From: Arthrobacter sp. H-02-3 | Lineage (GTDB): Bacteria; Actinomycetota; Actinomycetes; Actinomycetales; Micrococcaceae | Length of the DNA: 64,000 nucleotides | Reading direction: 5' to 3' | Assembly: GCF_003097355.1 (NCBI RefSeq) | Contig: NZ_PYUI01000002.1 | Location: forward strand, 124,001-188,000 | In this document: positions 32,650 to 41,368 of the stretch, piece after piece | Layout of the letters: every line of letters begins with the position of its first letter | Position numbering within the stretch: position 1 is the first letter of the stretch | Translations under genes and position numbers: made by a program | Notes under the pieces: generated by a model | Database searches by the model: none | Seen by the model: the letters and a program-made list of their open reading frames with translations, nothing else | What the model was told of the DNA's origin: nothing

Positions 32650-33712
32650 GCCGGGCCCGGGCCGGCACCAGCGCGGTGGGTGACGCCACTCGCAGCCGGC
32701 CCGAGGGGGAGCCCGGCAGCCCGGTTTCCGGGTCCAAGGGGTAGGTCACGACGTCGCCGGACCGTTCGTGGGCCACGTGCAGCCATCCGTCGCGGACCAG
32801 GTGATGGCGGGGCCAGTCCCCGCCGCTGGGCACATCGGCCACCGGCCGCAGCGCCGCGCCGCCGGCCTCAACCTCCAGCGCACTGATCCGGTTCGAGCCG
32901 CGCACGCCCACGTAGGCGTGCCCGGCGTCGGGCGCCAGCGCGATCTCGGCCGCGGAATCTCCCGGCAGCGCCCCGCCGGCCGTGGCCGGTCCAACGAAGC
33001 CGAGCCGGAAGTCCCCCGAGCCCGGCGACATTGCCGCCACGGCCACCTCAATTGAATACTCGGTCACCACAAAGACATGCCCGCCCGGGTGCTGAACCAG
33101 GTGCCTGGGACCGCTGCCCTGCGGCAGGACCACCTCGTGGTCCAGAACCAGCCCGGGCACCGGCCCGGGGCGGACGTTCCAGATCCGCAGAAGGTCGTGA
33201 CCGAGGTCCGTGGTCATCACCCGGCCGTCCGCAAGCATGAGCGCGGCATGGGCACGGCTGGGCCGCTGTGCGCCCCCGGAAGCGTCTCGATAGGGATCTC
33301 GGGACCCCGCGGCGGCGGCCCGGTCCATGATCCCGCCGTCGGCGTCGAGCTCGTAATACAGCACCTGGCCGTCGCCCCAGCAGCAGACCACCAGGAATCG
33401 GCCGGAGGGCTCGACGGCGACATGGCAGGCCGCGTCGCCGGCCGGCCACGCAGGGCCGGCCGGCTCCAGGCCAAACGCGCCGGCCCTGCGGTAGGCCCTG
33501 ACCGTCCGAGCGTGCTCGGCAACGGCGTAGACCACAGGAAGTAAGGGGTGGGCGGCCAGGAAGGACGGAGAGTCAGCCGCCGCCGCAACACCCAGCCAGC
33601 GCAGGGTGCCGTCCTCCGCCGCGGCCACTGCGCCGATCCCCGTGCCGGTGCCGCCGGAGTCTGCCGTGTAAGAGCCGGTCCAGATGAGGTCGTGTGCCGG
33701 GAAGGAGTCCAT
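32633..33712 (-). CDS. Lactonase-family beta-propeller protein
   Basis: 359-residue protein with repeated blades typical of the YkgB/PgL (6-phosphogluconolactonase-type) propeller: WTGSYTADSGGTGTGIGAV at the start, then repeats such as AHPLLPVVYAVAEHARTVRAY and GHAYVGVRGSNRISAL. Biochemical substrate unknown; the cycloisomerase/lactonase assignment is by family look. It is convergent with the kinase gene and overlaps it by 17 bases. Confidence 0.85.
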   Translation of the reverse strand: MDSFPAHDLIWTGSYTADSGGTGTGIGAVAAAEDGTLRWLGVAAAADSPSFLAAHPLLPVVYAVAEHARTVRAYRRAGAFGLEPAGPAWPAGDAACHVAVEPSGRFLVVCCWGDGQVLYYELDADGGIMDRAAAAGSRDPYRDASGGAQRPSRAHAALMLADGRVMTTDLGHDLLRIWNVRPGPVPGLVLDHEVVLPQGSGPRHLVQHPGGHVFVVTEYSIEVAVAAMSPGSGDFRLGFVGPATAGGALPGDSAAEIALAPDAGHAYVGVRGSNRISALEVEAGGAALRPVADVPSGGDWPRHHLVRDGWLHVAHERSGDVVTYPLDPETGLPGSPSGRLRVASPTALVPARARLTPRE

Positions 33713-33965
33713 GGTGACATCCTGCCAGCCCGGACCGGGAAGCCGCGGTCAACCGCCGTCACAAACCCTGGACCCAATGCCGCCGGATTAATCACCGCGC
33801 GAAGGTCTGTCCTTGGGTAGCATGGGGGAGTTCGAGCAACTGCAGCAAAAGGAGGTGGGTCCCGTTTACACAAGTTCAGACAGGGTGCCCTCCTGGCGCT
33901 GCCGGCCTGCCGGCCGCGGCTAGCTCACGGTGAGGGCGTCTGAGATCAGACCGAAGGGCGCTCCC

Positions 33966-34796
33966 ATGCCAGTAATCCGCCACCATTCCCCGCACGGCAC
34001 CCTCACAGCCAGGCTCCGGGCCGCCGGCTGTGTTTTCGCCGAGGACGAAGCCCGACTGCTCCTCGACGCAGCTCCGACGCCTGAAGCACTCGAAGCGATG
34101 GCACGCCGGAGGATAGCCGGCCTGCCGCTGGAACACATTCTTGGCTGGGCCGAATTCTGCGGACGCCGCATCGCCGTCGGCCCCGGGGTGTTCGTCCCGC
34201 GGCGCCGGACGGAATTCCTCGTCCGGGAGGCTGCCGCGCTCTTGACCGAGTGGCGTCTGGAACCGCACGGGGCCGCCCGCCCGGCACCCGTTGTGATCGA
34301 TCTCTGCTGCGGTTCCGGCGCCGTCGGGGCCGCGCTTTCGGCGCTCGGCGGCCCACTCGAACTCCACAGCGCCGACATCGACCCCGCAGCCGTGGCGTGT
34401 GCACGCACCAACGTCGGGCCGCTGGGCGGGGAGGTCTACGAGGGTGATCTCTATGCTCCGCTCCCGGCAGGACTCCGTGGCCGCGTCCGGGTGTTGGCGG
34501 TCAACGCCCCCTACGTGCCATCAGCGGAGATTGAAACCATGCCCCAGGAAGCGCGCCTGCATGAACCGCGGACCTGCCTGGACGGCGGTGCCGACGGGCT
34601 TCACGTGCAGCGCAGGGTGGCCGCCGGGGCGCTGCAATGGCTGGCGCCTGGCGGCCACGTGCTCATCGAGACCAGCCGCCGGCAGGCCGCGCAGACGGCG
34701 GGGATCTTTCGCCGCCACGGCCTGACGGCCCGGGTGCTGGTCTCTGAGGAGCTCGGCGCTACCGTGGTGGCCGGTACCCTGGCGCCTCCCGGTTGA
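33966..34796 (+). CDS. PrmC-related N5-glutamine methyltransferase (putative)
   Basis: 276-residue SAM-dependent methyltransferase related to PrmC/HemK. The SAM site is VIDLCCGSGAVGAAL, and the acidic ASN-like residue follows in LHSADIDP. The catalytic NPPY of PrmC is replaced by NAPYVP, which is seen in a PrmC-related subgroup of actinobacteria. Its target glutamine is unknown. Start chosen at ATG 33966 because GAAGGG lies upstream; GTG at 33930 is in frame but poorly placed. The gene overlaps its own terminator stem. Confidence 0.85.
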   Translation: MPVIRHHSPHGTLTARLRAAGCVFAEDEARLLLDAAPTPEALEAMARRRIAGLPLEHILGWAEFCGRRIAVGPGVFVPRRRTEFLVREAAALLTEWRLEPHGAARPAPVVIDLCCGSGAVGAALSALGGPLELHSADIDPAAVACARTNVGPLGGEVYEGDLYAPLPAGLRGRVRVLAVNAPYVPSAEIETMPQEARLHEPRTCLDGGADGLHVQRRVAAGALQWLAPGGHVLIETSRRQAAQTAGIFRRHGLTARVLVSEELGATVVAGTLAPPG

Positions 34797-34822
34797 GGGC
34801 GGTGCCCTCAACCGGGAGGCGC
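34782..34822. terminator. Bidirectional terminator overlapping the methyltransferase stop
   Basis: Perfect 19-bp inverted repeat (34782-34800, 34804-34822) with a 3-base loop between two convergent genes; the stop codon sits inside the left arm. No T tract. Confidence 0.8.
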
Positions 34823-34831
34823 TGCAGCTGC

Positions 34832-35224
34832 CTAGGGCAGTTTGTCCGCCTCGACGCTGGTGGCGGGACCGGCAGGGGTGGCGCCGCCTTCATCAGACCA
34901 GTCCTGTCCGTCCTGGTCAGTGAGCGCCGGGTCGGATTGGACATCGGCGGCCACCGGCGCTGACATTTCCGGGCCCGCGTCGCGGTGGACGGCTGAGCCA
35001 ATGACCGTCCCTGCGCGGCGGGCGGCCTCGGTGAGCTGTCCGGAGACCTCGGGGGCCTTATCCTTGACCGTCTCGGCTGCCGCCGTGAGCTTGTCCTGGA
35101 CCGGTTTGCTGTGCCAGAGGTCGGTGGTCCGGGACTTGAGCTTTTCGTAGGCTTCGCGGCCGGACCGCGAGCCCAGGACATAGCCTGCGGCCAGTCCGGC
35201 GCCGAAAAGAAGTTTGCCCTTCAT
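34832..35224 (-). CDS. YtxH-like small stress/envelope protein
   Basis: 130-residue protein starting MKGKLLFGAGLAAGYVLGSRSGREAYEKLK, a short hydrophobic glycine-zipper-like segment followed by an amphipathic helical, charged tail. This is the pattern of YtxH-type proteins. The start at 35224 has AGGAG 6 bases upstream; the frame is open further but without a start signal. It is 178 bases downstream of the glsB-like gene, with a terminator between them. Confidence 0.8.
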   Translation of the reverse strand: MKGKLLFGAGLAAGYVLGSRSGREAYEKLKSRTTDLWHSKPVQDKLTAAAETVKDKAPEVSGQLTEAARRAGTVIGSAVHRDAGPEMSAPVAADVQSDPALTDQDGQDWSDEGGATPAGPATSVEADKLP

Positions 35225-35353
35225 GCTGTACTCCTGTTCGTTAGGGACGTATGAGAACGGTCGTGCGTGAAGAAGTGGAGGTTCCCGGGAAATGGCCGTG
35301 CCGCCGAAATGTACGGTCGTGACGCCATTGCGTCCGGCCAAAATTGTGCGAAA

Positions 35354-35386
35354 AAACCGGCCCCGGGGATCACCCGGGACCGGTTT
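35354..35386 (-). terminator. Terminator after the GlsB-like gene
   Basis: AAACCGG and CCGGTTT with an inner CCCGGG pairing form a hairpin followed, on the minus strand, by a run of six T. It lies 16 bases after the gene's stop. Confidence 0.85.
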
Positions 35387-35402
35387 CCGTTCAGTTTCCG
35401 CG

Positions 35403-35666
35403 TTAGCGGACTGAACGCTTGCTGATCATGCCGTAAACGAGCAGGACGATGATCGCACCGCCGATGGCCAGCAGCCAGGTCGACAGCGAGAAGAACTCGT
35501 TGATGCCAACACCGAACAGTGCACTGCCGATGAATCCGCCCAGGAGAGCGCCGACGACGCCCAGGATCAGGGTGATCACGATGCCACCGCCCTGACGTCC
35601 CGGGAGGATTGCCTTAGCGATTGCGCCGGCGATGAGGCCCAGAATCAGAAATGCGAAAAAACCCAT
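35403..35666 (-). CDS. GlsB/YeaQ/YmgE-family membrane protein
   Basis: 87-residue protein almost entirely membrane-spanning (three helices: FFAFLILGLIAGAIAKAI, GGIVITLILGVVGALLGGFIGSALF, LLAIGGAIIVLLVYGMI) with the family motif AILPGRQGGG between helices one and two. Members are general-stress proteins of unknown mechanism. ATG 35666 has AAGGA upstream. Its 5' region has an 8-bp hairpin (35697-35716) and a 20-bp palindrome at 35736-35755. Confidence 0.92.
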   Translation of the reverse strand: MGFFAFLILGLIAGAIAKAILPGRQGGGIVITLILGVVGALLGGFIGSALFGVGINEFFSLSTWLLAIGGAIIVLLVYGMISKRSVR

Positions 35667-35696
35667 TTTATCGTTCCTTCTTCTTTCATTGAGGAG

Positions 35697-35716
35697 GCAC
35701 CCGGATCGCCGGGTGC
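35697..35716 (-). promoter_or_regulatory. Hairpin in the GlsB-like gene leader
   Basis: GCACCCGG-ATCG-CCGGGTGC, a perfect 8-bp stem with a tetraloop, 30 bases before the start codon. Could stabilise the mRNA or affect translation. Confidence 0.45.
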
Positions 35717-35735
35717 GCTTCATCCTTCTGCCCTA

Positions 35736-35755
35736 ATACTAATCATGCTTAGTAT
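35736..35755. promoter_or_regulatory. Palindrome overlapping the GlsB-like promoter
   Basis: ATACTAATCATGCTTAGTAT has perfect 7-bp arms (ATACTAA/TTAGTAT) around TCATGC in an AT-rich block that probably includes the -10/-35 of the GlsB-like gene. Operator of an unknown regulator. Confidence 0.5.
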
Positions 35756-35894
35756 AAAAGAGCCACCCGACTACCGGCAGGCTTCGCCGGCAGGTGGCGG
35801 AAACGCCTGAAAATGGCTGGAAGGTTCACTCGGGATTCATCCCGGATTAGGAAATCGTTCCAGTGCCCACAGCGTTCCCAGAGGCTGCCACGGC

Positions 35895-36866
35895 CTACCA
35901 GGCGTAGTCTTCGGGTGCCGTGCGGTGTCCCGGGAAGATCTCGTCGAGGCGCTTGAGCGCGTCGGCGTCGAGCTTCAATTTCTGCGCCCGGATGGCACCT
36001 TCGAGGTGCTCGAGCGTGCGCGGGCCGATAATCGGAGCGGTGACTGCCGGCTGGTGGAGCAGCCACGCGAGCGCCACATCGCCAGGCTCCTGGCCCAGTT
36101 CGTCGGCAAAGTCCTCGTAGCGTCGGATCTGTTTCTGGTGTGCCTTGAGCGCCTCGTGGGCGCGGCCGGCGACGCGGCGGACGCCGTCGCGCTCCTTCTT
36201 CAGCACCCCGCCCAGCAGGCCGCCCTGCAGCGGCGACCACGGCAGGAGCCCCAGGCCGTACTGCTGCGCGGCCGGAATCACTTCCCGTTCCACGTCCCGG
36301 GTCAACAGGTTGTAGATCGACTGCTCACTGACCAGCCCGTTGTAGTTCCGGCGTGCCGCTGTTTCCTGCGCGCGGGCAATGTGCCAGCCGGCGAAGTTGC
36401 TGCTGCCGCTGTACAGGATTTTGCCTTGCTGCACGGCGACCTCGACGGCCTGCCAGATCTCCTCCCACGGCGTGTTCCGGTCCACGTGATGGAACTGGTA
36501 GAGATCGATGTAGTCCGTCTGCAGCCGTTTCAGGCTGGCGTCCAGCGCCCGGCGGATGTGGAGCGCCGAGAGCTTGGACTCGTTGGGCCTGTCCGTCATG
36601 GTGCCGAACAGCTTGGTGGCGAGCACCGTGCGCTCACGGCGCTCGCCCCCCTGGGCAAACCAGCGGCCGAGGATTTCCTCGGTCCAGCCGCGGTGGCTCG
36701 ACCCGCCGTACACATTGGCGGTATCGACGAAATTGATGCCGGCTGCCTGCGCGGTGTCCAGGATGGCGAAAGCCTCCGCCTCCCCGGTCTGCGGGCCGAA
36801 GTTCATGGTGCCCAGGCACAGACGCGAGACTGTCAGGCCGGAGCGGCCCAGATGCGTATAGCGCAT
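35895..36866 (-). CDS. Aldo/keto reductase
   Basis: 323-residue NADPH-dependent oxidoreductase of the AKR superfamily (general stress/voltage-channel-beta-like group). Catalytic tetrad visible: Asp in VDTANVYGG, Tyr in the same motif, Lys in LATKLFGT, His in YQFHHVDRN. The NADPH site SIYNLLTRDVE and the C-terminal IIGPRTLEHLEGAI follow. ATG 36866 has GAGAGGAA upstream; longer N-terminal extensions are open but have no domain. Substrate unknown. The dodecin gene lies upstream on the same strand. Confidence 0.92.
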   Translation of the reverse strand: MRYTHLGRSGLTVSRLCLGTMNFGPQTGEAEAFAILDTAQAAGINFVDTANVYGGSSHRGWTEEILGRWFAQGGERRERTVLATKLFGTMTDRPNESKLSALHIRRALDASLKRLQTDYIDLYQFHHVDRNTPWEEIWQAVEVAVQQGKILYSGSSNFAGWHIARAQETAARRNYNGLVSEQSIYNLLTRDVEREVIPAAQQYGLGLLPWSPLQGGLLGGVLKKERDGVRRVAGRAHEALKAHQKQIRRYEDFADELGQEPGDVALAWLLHQPAVTAPIIGPRTLEHLEGAIRAQKLKLDADALKRLDEIFPGHRTAPEDYAW

Positions 36867-36963
36867 GAAGCGTTCCTCTCCGTCCTGACCTCCTCCGCCC
36901 TGACGCGTTGCGGGTTGGCTCCGAAGGCGGCCCGGTGCGCGCCGCTGCCGCTCCGAAGCGGGG

Positions 36964-37173
36964 TCAGCGTTCCAGTCGGAACCCGAGCTTGATGGTGACC
37001 TGCCAGTCGGCGACCTGACCGTTCTCAAGGTGGCCGCGGATTTCCTTGACTTCGAACCAGTCAAGGTTCCGCAGAGTCTTGGCGGCTTCGGCAATGCCGT
37101 TCCGGACGGCCGCATCGACACCCTCGTTCGAGGTTCCGACAATTTCAGAAATGCTGTAGGTGTGATTAGACAA
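36964..37173 (-). CDS. Dodecin-family flavin-binding protein
   Basis: 69-residue dodecin, a small dodecamer that stores flavin or binds CoA. The family pattern is complete: SISEIVGTSNEGVDAAVRNGIAEAAKTLRNLDWFEVKEIRGHLENGQVADWQVTIKLGFRLE; the Trp in NLDWFEV is the flavin-stacking residue. The start ATG has GAGCGAAG upstream. It is separated by about 100 bases from the downstream aldo/keto reductase gene. Confidence 0.95.
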   Translation of the reverse strand: MSNHTYSISEIVGTSNEGVDAAVRNGIAEAAKTLRNLDWFEVKEIRGHLENGQVADWQVTIKLGFRLER

Positions 37174-37225
37174 CTTCGCTCCTCGTGATCGCCATCGATG
37201 CCCGGCTGTGGGCCGTTCCTGCAGA

Positions 37226-38185
37226 CTAGCCCACGGAACCCGGCCGGACTAGGGGTGCGGGGCCCGGGCTCCGGGACCCGGGGGGCGGCCCCGGCAGCGG
37301 GCGCTTGGCCTGGCGGGGTAGGGTGTCGGCCCGCGGCCTGATCCGGCTCACCATCCAGGGCAACATGTAGTGCGCCATCCAGGCGAGGTCCCCGGCTCTG
37401 GTTTCCCGCCAGTTGCCGGGCGGCATGGGCTTGGGTTCCAGCGGCCGCAGCCGGTGCGGCACGCTGAGCGTGTCCAGGACCATGGCGGCAATGGTGTGGT
37501 GCCCCAGCGGCGAAAAGTGAAGGCGGTCAGGGTCCCACATCCGGGGATCGCTCAGTTGCCGCAGCGCCCACAGATCGGCGATGACCCCGTCATGCCGGGC
37601 GGCGATGACGCGGATATTCTCGTTGAACACCGCGACCTTGCCGCGGATGTGCCCAAACACGGGTGTCTCGCCCCAGTCCGGGCCGGTAAACAGGACCACC
37701 GTCGCCCCGGTGGCGGAGAGCGCGGCCACGGCATCGTCAAGGGCGGCGGCCATCCGGTCCGGATCGCCGCGATGGAACACGAGATCGTTCCCGCCGGCCG
37801 AGAGGGTGACGAGGTCCGGCTTCAGGTTCAAGGCCGGCCCGAGTTGCTGGTCAAGGATGTCGCGAAGGACCAGGCCGCTGATGGCCAGGTTGGCGTAGCC
37901 GAACTCGCGACCCTCGCCGAGTTCTTCGGCAATGCGGTCGGCCCACCCGCGCATGCCGCCGGGGCTCAGCGGTTCCGGGTCGCCGACGCCTGCCGTGAAT
38001 GAATCCCCCAGGGCGACGTACCGGCTCCACGGCTGTGAATGCCAGGCGCCGTACTGCCCCCGTGCTGAGCCCTGTTTCCCCGGCGGCCATGGCCCCGGGG
38101 AGGGGGTGTTGGAGCCGGTATGGCCGGCGTCCGGCTCGGGGAACCTGGCGGCGTTCACATCACCAGCAATACGCCGATAATGCAT
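37226..38185 (-). CDS. SGNH/GDSL-type hydrolase
   Basis: 319-residue predicted esterase/lipase. Block I is GDSFTAGVGD, the Gly/Asn oxyanion segments are LAISG and SAGGNDLVF, and block V is DRLHFSPLGHH with the Asp-x-x-His dyad. No export signal is clear. The start is uncertain; I use ATG 38185, but GTG 38158 is also possible and neither has a strong SD. Its upstream region contains the first copy of the 75-bp repeat of the IS110 island. The C-terminal 60 residues are Pro/Arg-rich and unstructured. Confidence 0.83.
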   Translation of the reverse strand: MHYRRIAGDVNAARFPEPDAGHTGSNTPSPGPWPPGKQGSARGQYGAWHSQPWSRYVALGDSFTAGVGDPEPLSPGGMRGWADRIAEELGEGREFGYANLAISGLVLRDILDQQLGPALNLKPDLVTLSAGGNDLVFHRGDPDRMAAALDDAVAALSATGATVVLFTGPDWGETPVFGHIRGKVAVFNENIRVIAARHDGVIADLWALRQLSDPRMWDPDRLHFSPLGHHTIAAMVLDTLSVPHRLRPLEPKPMPPGNWRETRAGDLAWMAHYMLPWMVSRIRPRADTLPRQAKRPLPGPPPGSRSPGPAPLVRPGSVG

Positions 38186-38196
38186 GCCGCACAAGG

Positions 38197-38271
38197 TACT
38201 TATGCCCCTAGCGACCCGTCGTGGAGACGCTCCCATGGCCGCTCCGGAGCCTGTCCCGGAGCCCGCGTCGC
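38197..38271. repeat. 75-bp direct repeat, left copy
   Basis: Identical over 75 bases to 41830-41904. It contains an inverted pair GCTCCGG...CCGGAGC. Sequence differs at once on both sides of the copies. Confidence 0.9.
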
Positions 38272-38566
38272 TGTGAGTCTTGACAGTGGCTGGTCCGGGA
38301 CTGGCTGGCAGGATGGGTGCAGGCCGTTCCGCCCCGTGGATGTGACTCACCGCACAACTGACCCGCACGGTGTCTTTAAGTAGATTTGTCGGTCCATTGG
38401 GTGGTCCGGCCGGCACCTGTCCGGCCCACCTCGGTAGCTTGATCAGAAGATTGTCCACCCCTTTTGCGGGCGTGACCCCTCACAGTGCTGTTCCTTGGTG
38501 ACCTATACCCGGGCTGGCGCCGGCCAGCGACGGCCATGACCGTGTCCGTGAAGAGGAAAGGTACCA
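38272..38566 (+). ncRNA. Candidate IS110 left-end region/bridge RNA
   Basis: 295 bases upstream of the transposase start with no open gene. In IS110-group elements the long noncoding left end encodes a guide (bridge) RNA. Two hairpins are visible: 38399-38430 (GGTG...CACC and GGCC/GGCC arms) and 38513-38528 (GCTGG/CCAGC). The exact element end and RNA limits cannot be fixed from this sequence alone. Confidence 0.35.
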
Positions 38567-39655
38567 ATGACCGCCATGTCTATCGTCGCGCATACCCATC
38601 CATTCGTCGTCGGTGTCGACACGCACGCCCGCAACCACGTCTACGCGATCCTCGCCGCGAATACCGGCGCCTTGCTGGAATCCCGGGATTTTCCCGCCAC
38701 TGGTGCCGGGATCAACCGCGCAATAGACTGGGTCGCCCGCCGCACCGATGGTAGTGCCGATACTCTCTGGGTGATCGAAGGTGCCGCATCCTACGGGGCG
38801 ATCCTTGCCGGCACCGTGGCCACCCACGGTTTCCCTGTGGCCGAGGCACCGCGCATGGATGCCAGGAAGCGCCGTGGAGTGGGCAAGACCGATGCCCCGG
38901 ACGCCCACCAGATCGCCATCTCGACCCTGCCCCTGCCGGTGGACAAGCTGCGCCGCCCCCGCCTGCATGACGGGATCCGCCAAGGCGTGAGGATTCTGAT
39001 TACGGCCCGGGGATCCATGAGCAAGGACCGCACCCGGTCGATCAACGCGCTCAACGCCCTGGTGCGCGGCAATGACCTGGGCATCGACGGCCGGAACAAG
39101 CTCACCAGCACCCAAATCACTGAGGTCTCAAAGTGGCGGTCCCGCGAGGAAGAACTCTCCTTGTCCATCGCCCGCACCGAGGCCGTGCGGCTGGCTAGAC
39201 ACATCCTGCTTCTCGACGAGCAGCTCACGGCCAACGAGAACCAGCTCGATGAGTTGGTCAAGGTCAGTGAGGCCGCACCCTTGCTGGAGGAAACAGGGTT
39301 CGCAGCCATCAGCGCCGCGAAGTGCCTCGCTGCCTGGTCACACGAAGGAAGAGTCCGTAACGAGGCGGCGTTCGCATCCCTGGCCGGGGTGAGTCCCATA
39401 CCCGCATCATCCGGGAACACGGTCAGGCACCGACTGAACCGGGGCGGAGACAGATCCCTGAACAGTGCCCTGCACATGGTCGCGGTCACCAAAATGACCC
39501 ATGACACCAAAACCCGCGAGTACGCCGAAAAACGACGCGCCCAAGGGAGAACCAACAAGGAAATACGCCGCTGCATCAAGCGCTACCTCGCACGCCATAT
39601 CTACCGCACGCTCAACGCCTCAGCAACACAAACGCCTTTGGCTATGGCAGCGTGA
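38567..39655 (+). CDS. IS110-family transposase (DEDD)
   Basis: 362-residue recombinase of the IS110 family. The RuvC-like catalytic acidic residues are Asp18 (VVGVDTH), Glu71 (WVIEGAASYG) and Asp109/Asp112 (KTDAPDAHQ). The C-terminal Tnp20 domain ends with the predicted catalytic serine in PASSGNTVRHRLNRGGDRSLN (Ser281/282). Both domains are uninterrupted, so the protein looks functional. ATG 38567 has AGAGGAAAGG upstream. Upstream noncoding DNA probably holds the guide RNA. Confidence 0.95.
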   Translation: MTAMSIVAHTHPFVVGVDTHARNHVYAILAANTGALLESRDFPATGAGINRAIDWVARRTDGSADTLWVIEGAASYGAILAGTVATHGFPVAEAPRMDARKRRGVGKTDAPDAHQIAISTLPLPVDKLRRPRLHDGIRQGVRILITARGSMSKDRTRSINALNALVRGNDLGIDGRNKLTSTQITEVSKWRSREEELSLSIARTEAVRLARHILLLDEQLTANENQLDELVKVSEAAPLLEETGFAAISAAKCLAAWSHEGRVRNEAAFASLAGVSPIPASSGNTVRHRLNRGGDRSLNSALHMVAVTKMTHDTKTREYAEKRRAQGRTNKEIRRCIKRYLARHIYRTLNASATQTPLAMAA

Positions 39656-39737
39656 TTCAGGACCGGTGTGGCGTTGCGACGACAGCTCTCCTTAATCCGG
39701 TAGCAGCAGCGTCATCTCCACATTCCGCGTTCTGTGT

Positions 39738-39763
39738 GCCCGGTAAATGATCCGTCACCGGGC
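39738..39763. repeat. Hairpin downstream of the IS110 transposase
   Basis: GCCCGGT and ACCGGGC form a 7-bp stem with a 12-base loop, 83 bases after the transposase stop. It may be a terminator or lie at the right side of the element. Confidence 0.4.
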
Positions 39764-39858
39764 GCTACGAGGTCACATCATGGTCCGGGCGTGGTGCCCA
39801 TTAAAGGATCCCTAACCGGACTCCAGCTGCGTCGTCCGATATACCCAGCGGAGTGCGG

Positions 39859-40731
39859 CTAGGCCGGGATCTCGAGGAGCTCCAACGGCCGTCCTGTTAG
39901 GACCGGGATGTCCTGGAGTGTCGGATAGAAGTGTGGATCAGTGATGTGACCGTCGAACATAACCGGATTACTGCCCGCATCTGTCAGTACTTCCGCCATG
40001 CAGGCTGCGACGTCCTGCCGCGCGGAAGCACTGGTTGGATCGAGGGACTCGCAGATTGCCTCGACTTCGGGATCCTGGTCCGTACCAAACACAAAGCACG
40101 CCGCTGTAATCCGGTTGTCCCTCAGGACGAAGACGCTCCGGGACTGGTCCAGTTCTTCTTTGATCATTGGACCAAATTCCGCGAGGAGCGTTTGTCGTCG
40201 AGCGGTGGGCGACCAGGTGGCGTGCACGACTGCATACATGTCCGTCCATGCCTCCGTCAGCTGCGGGAGTGTGAAGCGATCGCCCGCACAGACAGCTTCG
40301 CCGCGGTTTTCGCTTGCCCAAAGGCGCACCTCCGCATGTGAGGCATCGATCCGCTCGGGCGGGCACAACTGGTAACGCACCGCACCGAGTGATTTGTAGA
40401 AGGAATGAGCCACTGTGCCGGGATGGGCCTTGACCGAGAGCGGCACTCCTCTTCGGGTTTTCACGGCATTCACCAGTGCAGTCCCAACACCCTGACGCCG
40501 GAATTTGTCGGGAACGAACATGAAAACGAGGTCACGCGTCGGATGAATGGCGTTCGTGGCGGTGACAACGATTCCTGCCAGCTCGTCGCGTACCTTTGCC
40601 ACCAGCGAGGATCCTCCAGCGCGCCATCCGTCCGCGCGTGCCCATGGCGCGTCGCCTAACAAGCTGTCCGCATCAGCGATGGAGGCCGCCATCAGGCTCA
40701 GGCCTGCTGGCGGAGACGCAACCGTCGTCAT
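39859..40731 (-). CDS. Two-domain GNAT-family acetyltransferase
   Basis: 290-residue protein. The first half carries the acetyl-CoA-binding motif A (FVPDKFRRQGVGTALVNAV), and the second half resembles a degenerate second GNAT domain (SVFVLRDNRITAACFVFGTD). The start at MTTVASPPAG is chosen over an in-frame upstream codon. Codon use is less G/C-biased than in neighbouring genes, consistent with acquisition together with the IS110 island. Acceptor substrate unknown. Confidence 0.78.
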   Translation of the reverse strand: MTTVASPPAGLSLMAASIADADSLLGDAPWARADGWRAGGSSLVAKVRDELAGIVVTATNAIHPTRDLVFMFVPDKFRRQGVGTALVNAVKTRRGVPLSVKAHPGTVAHSFYKSLGAVRYQLCPPERIDASHAEVRLWASENRGEAVCAGDRFTLPQLTEAWTDMYAVVHATWSPTARRQTLLAEFGPMIKEELDQSRSVFVLRDNRITAACFVFGTDQDPEVEAICESLDPTSASARQDVAACMAEVLTDAGSNPVMFDGHITDPHFYPTLQDIPVLTGRPLELLEIPA

Positions 40732-40957
40732 GGGACCTACCCTAGCTCCCACGACAGGACGCACGGCTCGATCCTTGATGTCACGTCCGTTCAGGGAACC
40801 CTCTGCGGGACTCCTCTGTGTAGGGAACTGAGAATACTGCCGTCAGGTGTTTGATGTCCCAGCATGATCACGTTGATCATGCTCGAGTAGGTGGGACTGT
40901 CCAGGATTTCAGGATGCCGTCCCAGACCAATTGGCCCCGACCTATAGGATCGAGACC

Positions 40958-41368
40958 ATGAAAATCCGTTCGCTGGCAGCAACCCTAACGGGATGTGTTT
41001 TTCTACTTCTCTTGGCTTTATTCCTCAGCGCCTGTACGAGCGGACCGGCACCTGATCCCGGTAAACGCGATGCGGCGGTCGCATCGGTTATGCAGGCACT
41101 GAAGGCTCAAGACAAAGAGCAATTGGTCAAGCTTGCACAACCCGGCCCGCAGACTGCGGACTCTAACGCCCAGCTGATGCTTTCGCAGTGGGGCGGGGTC
41201 AAGGACTCTGGATACACCATTGCCTATTCTTCGGACTCGCCCCCTGACATCGCTGGGGTGCGAGTAAACACCAAGGACCGGTCCGGAAACCCTGTGGACG
41301 TTCAATTTTCACTCAGGTGGAATGACAATTCCTGGTTGTTGAACCTCGGCCCCGATTTCCGCGGATGA
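40958..41368 (+). CDS. Small lipoprotein of unknown function
   Basis: 136-residue protein with a signal peptide ending in LSAC (lipobox, Cys26). The mature region has an NTF2/DUF4878-like feel (DAAVASVMQALKAQDKEQLVKLAQ, then NPVDVQFSLRWNDNSWLLNLG). Function unknown. The start is ATG 40958; the frame is open 9 codons upstream. It lies in the lower-GC part of the island. Confidence 0.7.
   Translation: MKIRSLAATLTGCVFLLLLALFLSACTSGPAPDPGKRDAAVASVMQALKAQDKEQLVKLAQPGPQTADSNAQLMLSQWGGVKDSGYTIAYSSDSPPDIAGVRVNTKDRSGNPVDVQFSLRWNDNSWLLNLGPDFRG

Noticed and set aside
33850..33929. A very strong SD (AAAGGAGGTG) with a possible 22-codon ORF
   Set aside because: No start codon lies at proper spacing; the nearest candidate is inside the SD itself.
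36964..37173. Dodecin as a phosphate- or toxin-related small gene
   Set aside because: The full dodecin pattern, including the flavin-stacking Trp, is present.
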